64,000 nt of DNA from Streptomyces sp. NBC_00448. Its GTDB lineage: Bacteria; Actinomycetota; Actinomycetes; Streptomycetales; Streptomycetaceae. Within the stretch, counting starts at the first letter, position 1; each line of letters starts with the position of its first letter. Location: contig NZ_CP107913.1 in assembly GCF_036014115.1 (NCBI RefSeq), positions 372,001-436,000 on the forward strand. Direction: 5' to 3'. Under the pieces are notes generated by a model. The model saw only the letters and a list, made by a program, of their open reading frames with translations. It was not told where the DNA came from and did no database searches. Shown one piece after another: positions 51,631 to 60,036 of the stretch. Made by a program: the position numbers and the translations under genes.

Positions 51631-51728
51631 CGGGAGGTTCTTTCCGGAGGGGCGCGCCACGACGGGCGCGCGGAGCGAGCAGGACGCGTCGCCGGAACCG
51701 GCACAACCGCCGTTCCGGCACGGCCTGC

Positions 51729-52175
51729 TCAGGTCCGCGCGATGCCCACCCGAAGCAGCAGGTCGCGCCCGCCCGTTGGCGGTCCGCGCCGCCACCTGCG
51801 GCCGACCGGTGCGGCGCGGCCGACCAACACCGGTACGGCGGCCACCGTGACGACGGCCGCCGACGCGTTCACCGGCAGCGGGCCGCGCCCGCGGGCCGGG
51901 GTGGACACGCACTTCTCCCCGTGTGCCATGACCGGCGCCGCCGCCCGCGCGCCGTGGTCGACGGCACTGCCGGAGCGCGGCGCCGTCGCGGGTCCGCGAA
52001 CCGCCATCGGACCGCCGGAGTCCGCGTGCATGGCGGCGAGCGACGTCACGTCACCGTGGCATCCTTCGGCGGCGGTTGACGGGGCGCCGTGCATGAGGAA
52101 CAGGCCGGCCAGAACGGCGCAGGCCAGCAGGAGACGGGCGATACCCCGCCGACCGGCCACCCCCACGCCTGCCAT
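51729..52175 (-). CDS. DUF6153 family membrane/secreted protein
   Basis: 148 aa from the ATG at 52175. N-terminal hydrophobic segment IARLLLACAVLAGLFLMHGAPSTAAEGCHGD fits the DUF6153 signature (GLFLMHG then CH). His residues (AMHADSGG, VDHGARA, AHGEKC) and two Cys follow, with a second hydrophobic helix near residues 108-125. Such proteins accompany copper genes in streptomycetes. First gene after the CsoR-like operator on this strand. Confidence 0.75.
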   Translation of the reverse strand: MAGVGVAGRRGIARLLLACAVLAGLFLMHGAPSTAAEGCHGDVTSLAAMHADSGGPMAVRGPATAPRSGSAVDHGARAAAPVMAHGEKCVSTPARGRGPLPVNASAAVVTVAAVPVLVGRAAPVGRRWRRGPPTGGRDLLLRVGIART

Positions 52176-52253
52176 CACCCGTTCCCTTCCCGCTCGACGT
52201 CCCGCGCCACGCAGCCGCCGGACCACCCGGCCGCTGCGCCGCTCCCACCCCGA

Positions 52254-52278
52254 CCGTATACCCACACGGGGTATACGG
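52254..52278. promoter_or_regulatory. CsoR-like copper operator
   Basis: Perfect 10-bp arms CCGTATACCC (52254-52263) and GGGTATACGG (52269-52278) around ACACG. The core TATACCC-n4-GGGGTATA matches known CsoR boxes (for example ATACCC-TACG-GGGGTAT). It sits about 80 bp before the DUF6153 start, where Cu(I)-free CsoR would block transcription. Also close to the end of the ADP-ribosyltransferase gene. Confidence 0.75.
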
Positions 52279-52292
52279 CGCGGGCGCCCCGG

Positions 52293-52961
52293 TCAGTTCG
52301 CCGGGACGAGCTCCGGGCCCTGGGGCTCGGGGGCCGGGACGAGACGCCAGGGGGTGTAGAAGGGGTTGCGCACGCAGCCGGAGAGGACCTCGCTCTTCGT
52401 CGCCTTGTCCACCGGGCAGGCACCGACGACGAAGCGGCGGTCGATGCCGCCGGCGAAGGCCACTTCGTGCTGGCCGGCCCACTTGTGGGTGTCGCCGATC
52501 GTGGCGTTGACGTCGATCCCGCCGGGTGCGTCGATGTAGTAGTTGTACGCGGACTTCCACTGCTTGTAGAGGTCGTGGTCGTAGCTGGTGCTGACGTACG
52601 GCGACGGCTGGTTGACCTCGACGTAGGCGGCCAGGTCGTACTGCCCGTCCTGCGGGGCCTTCGGCTGGAAGCCCTCGTGGAAGACCACGGCCGGCGCCCG
52701 CCCGTCCGCGCGGTACAGCTCGCCGCAGGTGCGGCGGTAGGTCGGCGGGTCGGGGACGATGCGGTGGACGTCGACGCTGCGGTCGGCGGCGGCGAAGAGC
52801 GGGTCGTGGACGACGGGGCAGAAGTCCGCGGCGGCCGCGGGCGCTTCGGGAGCCCGGGTCGGAGCCGCCGTCGCCGCACCGGAGGACGTCTGGGTGGCGA
52901 GAACGGCGGTGAGGGTCAGCGCGCCGGCCGCGGCGAGCGACCGGACTCGGTTCATGATCAT
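52293..52961 (-). CDS. Secreted Scabin/pierisin-type ADP-ribosyltransferase
   Basis: 222 aa from the ATG at 52961 (another ATG at 52955). Signal peptide VRSLAAAGALTLTAVLA with cleavage near TAAP. The ART fold motifs are all present: Arg84 in LYRADGRAP, the STS motif SerThrSer at 124-126 in PYVSTSYD, and Gln164-x-Glu166 in WAGQHEVAFAGGI. The segment YYIDAPGGIDVNATIGD resembles Scabin of Streptomyces scabiei and the ScARP enzyme of S. coelicolor, which modify guanine bases or nucleosides. Four Cys (DFCPV, RRTCGEL, GACPVD, SGCVRN) can form two disulfides. Likely exotoxin; no immunity gene recognised. Confidence 0.88.
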   Translation of the reverse strand: MIMNRVRSLAAAGALTLTAVLATQTSSGAATAAPTRAPEAPAAAADFCPVVHDPLFAAADRSVDVHRIVPDPPTYRRTCGELYRADGRAPAVVFHEGFQPKAPQDGQYDLAAYVEVNQPSPYVSTSYDHDLYKQWKSAYNYYIDAPGGIDVNATIGDTHKWAGQHEVAFAGGIDRRFVVGACPVDKATKSEVLSGCVRNPFYTPWRLVPAPEPQGPELVPAN

Positions 52962-53109
52962 GGACGTAGCGTGCCGGTCACGGAAGCCGGGACCGCTGAA
53001 CGTCACCCGATCGTAGGCGCGTCCGCACGTCGCCGAAACCGTACCGGTGCTGTTTCAGAGCGGAGTTGACGTGAAGTCAGCGCGGCATTGACGCGCCGGC
53101 GCCTCGCCG

Positions 53110-53177
53110 CGGGGGAGCGGTCCCCGCCAGGGGCCTGCCAAGGACCTGCCAGGGACCTGCCAGGGACCGCTCCCCCG
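53110..53177. repeat. Inverted repeat enclosing ACCTGCCAGGG-type direct repeats
   Basis: Perfect 15-bp arms CGGGGGAGCGGTCCC (53110-53124) and its complement (53163-53177). The 38-base interior is three copies of an 11-base motif (cctgccaagga, cctgccaggga, cctgccaggga). It lies 21 bases before the GNAT gene start, so it would form a leader hairpin. Confidence 0.8.
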
Positions 53178-53197
53178 CCGGGGGCGAGAATGCGGGG

Positions 53198-53935
53198 ATG
53201 GCCCGACCCACCGAACTCGCCCGCCTGCTCGCCGATGTCGCGCGCGGCGCCTTCCCGCCGCCCGACGGCACCGTCGCGTTCGTGCCGCAGCCGTCGCCCC
53301 GGGATGCCGGGGTGATCGCGTTCACCGCGCACAGCGTGGTGTTCGCGGACGTGGACGCCGGGCCGGACGACCGGGAGGACTCCGGGGCCGCGCTGCGGGA
53401 GCTGCTGCCGGCCGGCGACCTGTCCGCGCCGCTCAACCCGCCCTTCCTGAGCACGCTCACGGCCCGCACCGGCCGCCCGGTCAACAACATCGACGTCCTC
53501 GCGGTGGCGGGTCCGCTGCCGGGTCCGCCGCCCGGCCCCGCGCTCCTGGAGACCGCCGACCGCTCGCACCCCCGGATCGTGCGCGCGCTGCGGCACCGCG
53601 ACAGCGTGCGCGCCTGGACCGTCCCCGGCGCCACGCTGCTGCTCGGCCGCGGTGTGGCCGGCCGCTGGGAGACGGCCGTGGAGGTCGAACCCCGGGCCCG
53701 CGGCAAGGGTCTCGGGCGGTCGCTGGCCGTGGCCGCGCGCCATCTGGTGCCGGACGGCGCCCCGGTGTGGGCGCAGATCGCCCCAGGCAACGCGGCGAGC
53801 CTGCGCGCCTTCCTGGCCGCGGGTTTCACCCCGGTCGGCGCCGAGGCCCTGCTGGTGCCGGCCCCGGACCCGCTGCCGCCGCACCCGCACCCGTACCCGC
53901 CGCACCCGCCGGCCCCGGACCGGACCGACGCGTGA
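53198..53935 (+). CDS. GNAT family N-acetyltransferase
   Basis: 245 aa. The acetyl-CoA loop is VEVEPRARGKGLGRSLAVAARHLV near residue 165, with QIAPGNAASLRAFLAAGFTPVGAE as the following strand and helix. The N-terminal 130 residues are an unusual extension (NIDVLAVAGPLPG). The tail is Pro/His-rich (PHPHPYPPHPPAP). Acceptor unknown. An inverted repeat sits directly before the start. Confidence 0.78.
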   Translation: MARPTELARLLADVARGAFPPPDGTVAFVPQPSPRDAGVIAFTAHSVVFADVDAGPDDREDSGAALRELLPAGDLSAPLNPPFLSTLTARTGRPVNNIDVLAVAGPLPGPPPGPALLETADRSHPRIVRALRHRDSVRAWTVPGATLLLGRGVAGRWETAVEVEPRARGKGLGRSLAVAARHLVPDGAPVWAQIAPGNAASLRAFLAAGFTPVGAEALLVPAPDPLPPHPHPYPPHPPAPDRTDA

Positions 53936-53965
53936 GGCGCGCGCCGACGGCCCGGAGGCTGCTGG

Positions 53966-54394
53966 TCAGAGCACGGGGATCGCCCAGGGGATCATGATCC
54001 AGACCGTCTTGCCGCCGTCGCAGGTCGGGATGATCCGCAACGTGCCGCCGGACTCGGCGACGAGGTGGCGGACGATCGCCATGCCGCGCCCGTTGTCCTG
54101 CTGGACGGCGCCGGGCAGGCGCTGCGGCCAGCGCGGGTGCGAATCGGTGACGCCGATGTGCAAGTGCTCGCTGTGCTCCAAACGGATGTCCACGGTGAAG
54201 TTGGGTGACAGGCCGGAGGTGTGCAGCACCGCGTTGGTGGCGAGTTCGGAGACGACCAGACGTACGCAGTCCAGGGTCGGCGCGTCGGGCGGCAGCCCCC
54301 ACTCGGCGAGCCGTGCGCACACGTAGGCCCGCGCCGCGGACACCGCTACGGGGTCACTCGGCAGGGTGACGGATGCTTCCTGAAGGTCAGCCAT
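53966..54394 (-). CDS. ATP-binding (HATPase/GHKL, anti-sigma-factor-like) protein
   Basis: 142 aa from the ATG at 54394. Serine-kinase/anti-sigma-type GHKL domain: VRLVVSELATNAVLHTSG (N-box), then DNGRGMAIVRHLVAESGG (G-box). Partner of the divergent XRE gene and its DUF397 protein; this three-gene set is a standard streptomycete regulatory module (as at whiJ- and abaA-type loci). The frame extends upstream to 54661, but that part has no domain. Confidence 0.85.
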   Translation of the reverse strand: MADLQEASVTLPSDPVAVSAARAYVCARLAEWGLPPDAPTLDCVRLVVSELATNAVLHTSGLSPNFTVDIRLEHSEHLHIGVTDSHPRWPQRLPGAVQQDNGRGMAIVRHLVAESGGTLRIIPTCDGGKTVWIMIPWAIPVL

Positions 54395-54659
54395 GGTGAC
54401 GCTGTTCCCTTTCTCGCCGGGTCCGGACGCCGGCGCGGACGGAGGAGTCCGTACGTTCCGGGTCCGGATGCGGCTGATTCGCGCCAGAGTGTCATCCATC
54501 GTGCCGCCATTAGGACCGGCGAGCGCGCTATGCATATATCTGTCGCTCAAAACGGTGAACTCTGCTACGTGAGAACGCATTTGGTCGGCACACTGTCGTA
54601 TCGCGGCGTTCGCGACGGACGACGACCGCACCACTTCAGCCCAGGAGGCGCGAAACATC

Positions 54660-55514
54660 ATGGAACGAGTCCCGGCCGTACGCCGGCGCCGGCTCGGCGA
54701 GGAGCTGCGCCGGCTGCGCGATCTGGCCGGACTGACCAGCGGGGAAGCGGCCCGGCTGGCCGGCTGGCACCAGTCGAAGGTCAGCCGGATCGAGACCGGC
54801 CGCAGCAGCGTGCGCCCCGAGGACGTGGAGGTGCTGCTGAGCGTGTACGCGGTACGCGACGGCGACCTGCGCGACCTGCTGGCGACGCTCGCCGGCCGCG
54901 GCTACCAGCGCGGCTGGTGGCACGACTTCCGCGACGTGCTGCCGCCGGAGTACCGCGACTTCATCACCCTGGAGACGGGTGCCAGCCGGGCCCGCTCGAT
55001 GGAGAACAGCGTGGTGCCCGGACTGCTCCAGACCCCGGCGTACGCCCGCGCGCTGACCCGCGACGTGATGCCCCAACTCACCGAGCGCGAGGTGGACGCG
55101 CTCGTTGACGTCCGGATAGCCAGGCAGGCCGTCCTGCGCCAGGACCCGCCGCTGGAGCTGTGGGCGGTGCTCGACGAGTCGGTGCTGCGGCGGTGGGTGG
55201 GCGGCCCGGAGGTGATGGCCGAGCAACTGCTGCGGCTGCGCGAGGCGATGGAGCTGCCCCAGGTGCGTCTGCAAGTGCTCCCGTTCGCGGCCGGCGGACA
55301 CCAAGGAGTGACGAATTCTTTCGTCATCTTCTCATTTCCGCGCATTGCCGATCTCGACGTGGTGGTTGTCGACCATTTGACGAGTAGTCTCTACGTCGAT
55401 CGGAAAGAGGACATCGCGGCGTACGGAGCAGCGTTCGCCCGATTGAGTGGCCGCGCTCTTCACCGGGAGGAGTCGGCTGAAATGATCAACAGCATTCGTA
55501 AGGAGGTTTCATGA
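54660..55514 (+). CDS. XRE regulator of the Scr1/DUF5753 type
   Basis: 284 aa. N-terminal HTH (LRRLRDLAGLTSGEAARLAGWHQSKVSRIETGRSSV), then the DUF5753 domain (GWWHDFRDVLPPEYRDFITLETGAS, VVPGLLQTPAYARAL, QVRLQVLPFAAGGHQG). AGGAGG lies about 11 bases upstream of the ATG. Overlaps the DUF397 gene by four bases. In such systems the DUF397 protein modulates DNA binding of the XRE protein. The 3' third is AT-richer than neighbouring genes (near 55310-55520), a sign of different ancestry. Confidence 0.92.
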   Translation: MERVPAVRRRRLGEELRRLRDLAGLTSGEAARLAGWHQSKVSRIETGRSSVRPEDVEVLLSVYAVRDGDLRDLLATLAGRGYQRGWWHDFRDVLPPEYRDFITLETGASRARSMENSVVPGLLQTPAYARALTRDVMPQLTEREVDALVDVRIARQAVLRQDPPLELWAVLDESVLRRWVGGPEVMAEQLLRLREAMELPQVRLQVLPFAAGGHQGVTNSFVIFSFPRIADLDVVVVDHLTSSLYVDRKEDIAAYGAAFARLSGRALHREESAEMINSIRKEVS

Positions 55515-55762
55515 CAACGCTGCCCCGTTTTATTTCCTCCAGCGAGACGCTCGGCGGCGCTAGTTGGCGGCGCAGCAGTCACAGCACCGCGGCGAACAAC
55601 TGCGTGGAGGCCGCCAGGCTCCCCTCGGGTCTGACCGCGGTCCGTGACTCCAAGGACGTACGCGGGCCCGCGCTGCTCTTCGCCCCGCAGGCGTGGAGCG
55701 ACTTCGTCCGGGATCTGGCCGACGGCGGGCCGCTCAGCGCGGTGGAGCGGCCCGGGCGATGA
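55511..55762 (+). CDS. DUF397 domain protein
   Basis: 83 aa, ATG overlapping the XRE stop (ATGA). DUF397 signature WRRSSHSTAANNCVEAA and VRDSKDVRGPALLFAPQAWSDFVRDL. Small partner of the XRE regulator. Its 3' end overlaps the end of the convergent bioF gene by 29 bases. Confidence 0.92.
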   Translation: MTTLPRFISSSETLGGASWRRSSHSTAANNCVEAARLPSGLTAVRDSKDVRGPALLFAPQAWSDFVRDLADGGPLSAVERPGR

Positions 55763-56933
55763 CGTCGACCGCGCGGCGGACCTGAGGGCCGGTCAGGTCG
55801 CACCGCGCGGTCAGCCGCAGCCGGGAGACCCCGTCCGGCACGGACGGGGGGCGGAAGCAGCCGACCGCCAGGCCCTCCTCCCGGCAGCGCGCGGCCCAGG
55901 CGAGGGCGTCGTCCGGCGAGGGCGCGCGCACGGACACCACGCACGCGTCGGGCGCGGTGGTGTCCAGGCCGTGCCCGGTCAGCAACCGGTGGAAGTCCCG
56001 AGCCACCTGGCGGGCGCGGGCGGCCCGGTCCGGCTCGCGTCGCAGCAGCCGCAGCGCGGCCAGCGCGGCGCCCGCGGCGGCGGGGGCGAGTCCGGTGTCG
56101 AAGATGAAGGTGCGGGCCGCGTTGACGAGGTGCTCGATCACGGCGGCCGGCCCGAGCACCACCCCGCCCTGGGCACCGAAGGACTTCGAGAGGGTGGCGG
56201 TGCACACCACGTCGGGCGCTCCGGCGAGCCCGGCGGCATGGGCGCTGCCCCGGCCGCCGTCGCCCATGACACCCAGGCCGTGCGCGTCGTCGAGCAGCAG
56301 CGCCGCGCCGTACGCGCGGCAGGCGGCGGCCAGTTCGGGCAGCGGCGCCGCGTCGCCGTCGACGGAGAAGACCGCGTCGCTGACGACGAACGCGTTCCCG
56401 CCCGCGCCGTCGGCGGGGCGCTCGCCGCTGTCGCGGCCGCCGAGCGCCTTGCGGACCGCTTCGGGGTCGGCGTGGCGGACCACCTCGGTCCTGGCCTTGG
56501 ACAGCCGGCAGCCGTCGATCAAGGAGGCGTGGTTGGCCGCGTCGGAGACCAGCAGGGTGCCGGGGCCGGTGAGCGCGGTGATGGCGGCGAGGTTGGCGGC
56601 GTAGCCGGAGGCGAAGACCAGGGCGGCCTCGAACCCGGTGAACGCGGCGATCTCCGCCTCGAGTTCGGCGTGCAGCGCGGTGCTGCCGGTGACCAGCCGG
56701 GAGCCGGTGGAGCCGGCGCCCCAGCGCAGGCAGGCGTCGGCGCCGGCCCGGACCACCTCCGGGTGCCGGGTCAGGCCGAGGTAGTCGTTGCCGGCCAGGT
56801 CCAGCAGCGGCGAGTCGGCCGCCCGGGGCCGCAGTTCGCGGCGCAGGCCGGCGGCCCGCCGCACCCGGTCCTGGGCGGTGAGCCATCCGAAGGGTCCGTC
56901 GGCGGGTCCGTGCTGCTGAGAAGTGCTGTCCAC
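55734..56933 (-). CDS. bioF: 8-amino-7-oxononanoate synthase
   Basis: 399 aa from a GTG at 56933. PLP enzyme condensing pimeloyl thioester with alanine, the first ring-forming step of biotin synthesis. GNDYLGLTRHPEVV, GAGSTGSRLVTGS, LLLDDAHGLGVMG (Asp and His of the PLP site) and the Schiff-base Lys in TATLSKSFGAQGG are visible. Divergent from bioB across 120 bp with inverted repeats, so bioF and bioBA are probably co-regulated. Confidence 0.95.
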   Translation of the reverse strand: MDSTSQQHGPADGPFGWLTAQDRVRRAAGLRRELRPRAADSPLLDLAGNDYLGLTRHPEVVRAGADACLRWGAGSTGSRLVTGSTALHAELEAEIAAFTGFEAALVFASGYAANLAAITALTGPGTLLVSDAANHASLIDGCRLSKARTEVVRHADPEAVRKALGGRDSGERPADGAGGNAFVVSDAVFSVDGDAAPLPELAAACRAYGAALLLDDAHGLGVMGDGGRGSAHAAGLAGAPDVVCTATLSKSFGAQGGVVLGPAAVIEHLVNAARTFIFDTGLAPAAAGAALAALRLLRREPDRAARARQVARDFHRLLTGHGLDTTAPDACVVSVRAPSPDDALAWAARCREEGLAVGCFRPPSVPDGVSRLRLTARCDLTGPQVRRAVDVIARAAPPR

Positions 56934-56952
56934 GCCAGCAACGTACTGGGTG

Positions 56953-56997
56953 AGCGGCCCGATACCGGGTGTGGTGATGCACACATACCCGGCCGCT
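56953..56997. promoter_or_regulatory. Imperfect inverted repeat between bioF and bioB
   Basis: AGCGGCC (56953-56959) and CCGGGT (56965-56970) pair with ACCCGG (56987-56992) and GGCCGCT (56991-56997), around GTG/CAC repeats. Candidate operator for both divergent biotin genes. Confidence 0.4.
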
Positions 56998-57053
56998 GAT
57001 GTTGTGCGGTGCGCCATTGGCCGGGCCCGCCGCCGTACGCGAGGATTGCGGGC

Positions 57054-58280
57054 ATGGATCTGCTGACGGCACTGGTGGGCAAGGGTCTGCGGCGCGAGCC
57101 GCCGACGCGGGACGAGGCGCTGGCGGTGCTCGCGACCTCCGACGACGAACTGCTGGACGTGGTGGCCGCGGCGGGCCGGGTGCGCCGGCAGTGGTTCGGT
57201 CGCCGGGTCAAGCTCAACTACCTGGTGAACCTCAAGTCCGGCCTCTGCCCGGAGGACTGCTCGTACTGCTCGCAGCGGCTCGGCTCGCAGGCCGACATCC
57301 TCAAGTACACCTGGCTGAAGCCGGACGAGGCGGTCGCGGCGGCCACGGCGGGGGTGTCGGGGGGCGCGAAGCGGGTGTGCCTGGTGGCCAGCGGGCGCGG
57401 GCCGACCGACCGGGACGTGGACCGGGTGTCGAAGACCATCGAGGCGATCAAGGACGGCAACGAGGGCGTGGAGGTGTGCGCCTGCCTCGGGCTGCTCTCG
57501 GGCGACCAGGCGGAGCGGCTGCGGGCCGCGGGCGCGGACGCGTACAACCACAACCTCAACACGTCCGAGGGCACCTACGCGGACATCACCACGACGCACA
57601 CCTACGCCGACCGGGTGGACACGGTGCGGCAGGCGCAGGCGGCGGGGCTGTCGGCGTGTTCGGGGCTGATCGCGGGGATGGGCGAGAGCGACGCGGACCT
57701 GGTGGACGTGGTGTTCTCGTTGCGGGCGCTGGACCCGGACTCGGTGCCGGTCAACTTCCTGATCCCGTTCGAGGGCACCCCGCTGGCCAAGGAGTGGAAC
57801 CTCACCCCGCAGCGGTGCCTGCGGATCCTGGCGATGGTGCGGTTCGTCTGCCCGGACGTGGAGGTACGGCTGGCCGGCGGGCGCGAGGTGCACCTGCGCA
57901 GCATGCAGCCGCTCGCGCTGCACCTGGTCAACTCGATCTTCCTCGGCGACTACCTGACGAGCGAGGGGCAGGCCGGGCAGACCGACCTCGACATGATCGC
58001 GGACGCCGGCTTCGAGGTGGAGGGCGCCGAGACCACCACGCTGCCCGCGCACCGGCGCTCCGACGAGGCGCGCACGGCGGCCGGTTCGGGCTGCGGGTCC
58101 CACGACACGGCCTGCGGATCGTGCGAGCCCGGCGAGCCGGCTACGGCTACGGCTACGGCTACGGGCCAGCCTGCCGGCACGGCGTCGGGTTCAGGTGCGG
58201 GCACGGGCGCGGGTCCCCGTACGGACCTGGTCGCCGTGCGCCGGCGAGGCGCGGGGACGGACCTGCCGCCCAATGCCTGA
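57054..58280 (+). CDS. bioB: Biotin synthase
   Basis: 408 aa from the ATG at 57054. Radical SAM enzyme inserting sulfur into dethiobiotin. The [4Fe-4S] motif CPEDCSYC lies near residue 67; [15 protein letters not shown] and [12 protein letters not shown] are family segments. Residues 1-330 are the enzyme; the last 75 are a Gly/Ala/Thr/Cys-rich extension ([14 protein letters not shown]...) containing a GGCTAC hexamer repeat (about 58139-58164) in another reading, absent from typical BioB. Overlaps bioA by 8 bases. Confidence 0.95.
   Translation: MDLLTALVGKGLRREPPTRDEALAVLATSDDELLDVVAAAGRVRRQWFGRRVKLNYLVNLKSGLCPEDCSYCSQRLGSQADILKYTWLKPDEAVAAATAGVSGGAKRVCLVASGRGPTDRDVDRVSKTIEAIKDGNEGVEVCACLGLLSGDQAERLRAAGADAYNHNLNTSEGTYADITTTHTYADRVDTVRQAQAAGLSACSGLIAGMGESDADLVDVVFSLRALDPDSVPVNFLIPFEGTPLAKEWNLTPQRCLRILAMVRFVCPDVEVRLAGGREVHLRSMQPLALHLVNSIFLGDYLTSEGQAGQTDLDMIADAGFEVEGAETTTLPAHRRSDEARTAAGSGCGSHDTACGSCEPGEPATATATATGQPAGTASGSGAGTGAGPRTDLVAVRRRGAGTDLPPNA
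58139..58164 (+). repeat. GGCTAC hexamer repeat in the bioB 3' extension
   Basis: Four tandem copies of GGCTAC followed by GG, encoding alternating Ala-Thr in the bioB frame. In-frame length changes would be tolerated by the disordered tail. Confidence 0.85.
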
Positions 58281-59577
58281 ACCGCTGCCGGTGGACGTGC
58301 TGCTGGACCTGGACCGGCGGCACGTCTGGCACCCTTACGGCCCGATGCCCGGCCGCCAGGAACCCCTGGTGGTGGAGTCGGCCTCGGGCGTACGACTGCG
58401 GCTCGCCGCGCCCGCTCAGGGCAGGACCGAGCTCGTGGACGGCATGTCGTCCTGGTGGTCGGCGATCCACGGCTACCGGCACCCGGTGCTCGACGAGGCC
58501 GCCCACGCCCAACTGGACCGGATGAGCCACGTCATGTTCGGCGGGCTCACCCATGAGCCTGCGGTGCGGCTGGCCGCGCGGCTGGTCGAGATCACGCCGG
58601 AGCCGTTGCGGCACGTCTTCCTCGCGGACTCCGGCTCGGTGTCGGTCGAGGTGGCGCTCAAGATGTGCCTGCAGTACTGGCGTTCGCTGGGGCGGCCGGG
58701 CAAGCGGCGGCTGCTCACCTGGCGCGGCGGATACCACGGCGACACCTGGCAGCCGATGTCGGTATGTGACCCGGATGGCGGTATGCACCATCTATGGTCC
58801 GGGGTGCTACAGGAGCAGGTCTTCGCGGACGCGCCGCCGCCCGGGTTCGACACGGAGCTGTCGGCCGCGTACGCCGCCCACCTGCGCGAGCTGATCGGGC
58901 GTCACGCCGACGAGCTGGCCGCGGTCGTGGTGGAACCCGTCGTCCAGGGCGCGGGCGGGATGGCGTTCCACTCCCCCGCGTACCTGCGGGTGCTGCGGGA
59001 GGCGTGCGACGAGCACGACGTCCTGCTCGTCCTCGACGAGATCGCCACCGGGTTCGGCCGCACCGGAAGGCTGTTCGCGGCCGAGCACGCGGGGATCGCA
59101 CCCGACGTGATGTGCGTCGGCAAGGCGCTCACCGGGGGGTACGTCTCCCTCGCCGCGGCCCTGTGCACCTCCCGGGTGGCCGAGGGGATCTCGCGCGGCG
59201 AGGTGCCCGTGCTCGCGCACGGCCCCACGTTCATGGGGAACCCGTTCGCCGCGGCCGTGGCGAACGCGTCGCTCGACGTCCTGCTCACCCAGGACTGGGC
59301 GACCGAGGTCAAGCGGATCGAGGCCGGGCTGCGGGAAGGGCTCGCGCCCGCCGCCGAGTTGCCCGGGGTGCGCGATGTCCGTGTGCTCGGCGCGATCGGG
59401 GTGGTCCAGCTCGACCACCCCGTCGACATCGACGCGGCCACCCGCGCCGCGGTCCGCGCGGGCGTATGGCTGCGGCCCTTCCGCGACCTCGTCTACGCGA
59501 TGCCCCCTTACGTCACCGGGGACGAGGACGTCGCCCGGATCAGTGCGGCCATCGTCGCGGCGTCCGCCGCCGGCTGA
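58273..59577 (+). CDS. bioA: Adenosylmethionine-8-amino-7-oxononanoate aminotransferase
   Basis: 434 aa, ATG at 58273 overlapping bioB. PLP aminotransferase converting KAPA to DAPA with SAM as donor. Hallmarks: HVWHPYGPM near the start, [41 protein letters not shown] and the PLP Lys in [14 protein letters not shown]. Normal length. Followed by a hairpin terminator. Confidence 0.96.
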   Translation: MPEPLPVDVLLDLDRRHVWHPYGPMPGRQEPLVVESASGVRLRLAAPAQGRTELVDGMSSWWSAIHGYRHPVLDEAAHAQLDRMSHVMFGGLTHEPAVRLAARLVEITPEPLRHVFLADSGSVSVEVALKMCLQYWRSLGRPGKRRLLTWRGGYHGDTWQPMSVCDPDGGMHHLWSGVLQEQVFADAPPPGFDTELSAAYAAHLRELIGRHADELAAVVVEPVVQGAGGMAFHSPAYLRVLREACDEHDVLLVLDEIATGFGRTGRLFAAEHAGIAPDVMCVGKALTGGYVSLAAALCTSRVAEGISRGEVPVLAHGPTFMGNPFAAAVANASLDVLLTQDWATEVKRIEAGLREGLAPAAELPGVRDVRVLGAIGVVQLDHPVDIDAATRAAVRAGVWLRPFRDLVYAMPPYVTGDEDVARISAAIVAASAAG

Positions 59578-59581
59578 ACCC

Positions 59582-59609
59582 GGGGCACCCTGGCCGCCCG
59601 GGGTGCCCC
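59582..59609 (+). terminator. Hairpin terminator after bioA
   Basis: 9-bp stem GGGGCACCC / GGGTGCCCC with a 10-base loop, directly after the bioA stop. bioD therefore likely has its own promoter. Confidence 0.8.
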
Positions 59610-59686
59610 CGCGCCGCCCTCCCGCAGGGAGCGGCACCCGGCGAAGAAGCGCGGGTCGTCGTGGAGTCCACGGCCGCTGACCGGCC

Positions 59687-60007
59687 TCACAGGTGCCGGG
59701 CCAGGTCGGCCATGTCCACCAGCGGCAGGCCCCAGCGCAGCGCGGCGATCTCCAGATCGGCCGCCTTGGCCATGGTGCCGTCGTGGTTCATGACCTCGCA
59801 GCAGACGCCCACCGGCGGCAGTCCGGCCGCCGTGCACAGCGCGACGGTGGCTTCCGTGTGGCCGGCACGCTCCGCGAGGCCGCCCGGGCGAGCGGCCAGG
59901 GGGAAGACGTGCCCGGGCCGCAGGAAGTCCGCCGGCCGGGCGTCCGGATCGGCCAACCGCCGTACGGTCGCGGCTCGGTTTGTGCGGGGTGGGGGGTGGG
60001 CGGGCAT
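59687..60007 (-). pseudogene. 3,4-dihydroxy-2-butanone 4-phosphate synthase C-terminal fragment (ribB)
   Basis: 106 aa from the ATG at 60007. The C-terminal half of RibB is well conserved: FLRPGHVFPLAARPGGL, RAGHTEATVALCTAAGLPPVGVCCEVMNHDGTMA, ALRWGLPLVDM. The N-terminal half, with the acidic RENEGD active-site loop, is missing; upstream of the fragment lies the divergent bioD start. The loss would abolish the riboflavin-pathway activity, though the reading frame is intact. A leftover of a deletion or of a relocated biotin/riboflavin neighbourhood. Confidence 0.7.
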
Positions 60008-60036
60008 GCTGGGGGCTTTCCGAGGGGAGTGCGGGT

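Noticed and set aside
49408..52359. A 983-codon plus-strand frame over the copper cluster
   Set aside because: Antisense shadow; His/Asp runs come from the His-rich permease tail read backwards.
53110..53177. CRISPR-like repeats
   Set aside because: Units of 11 bp directly abut, with no unique spacers.
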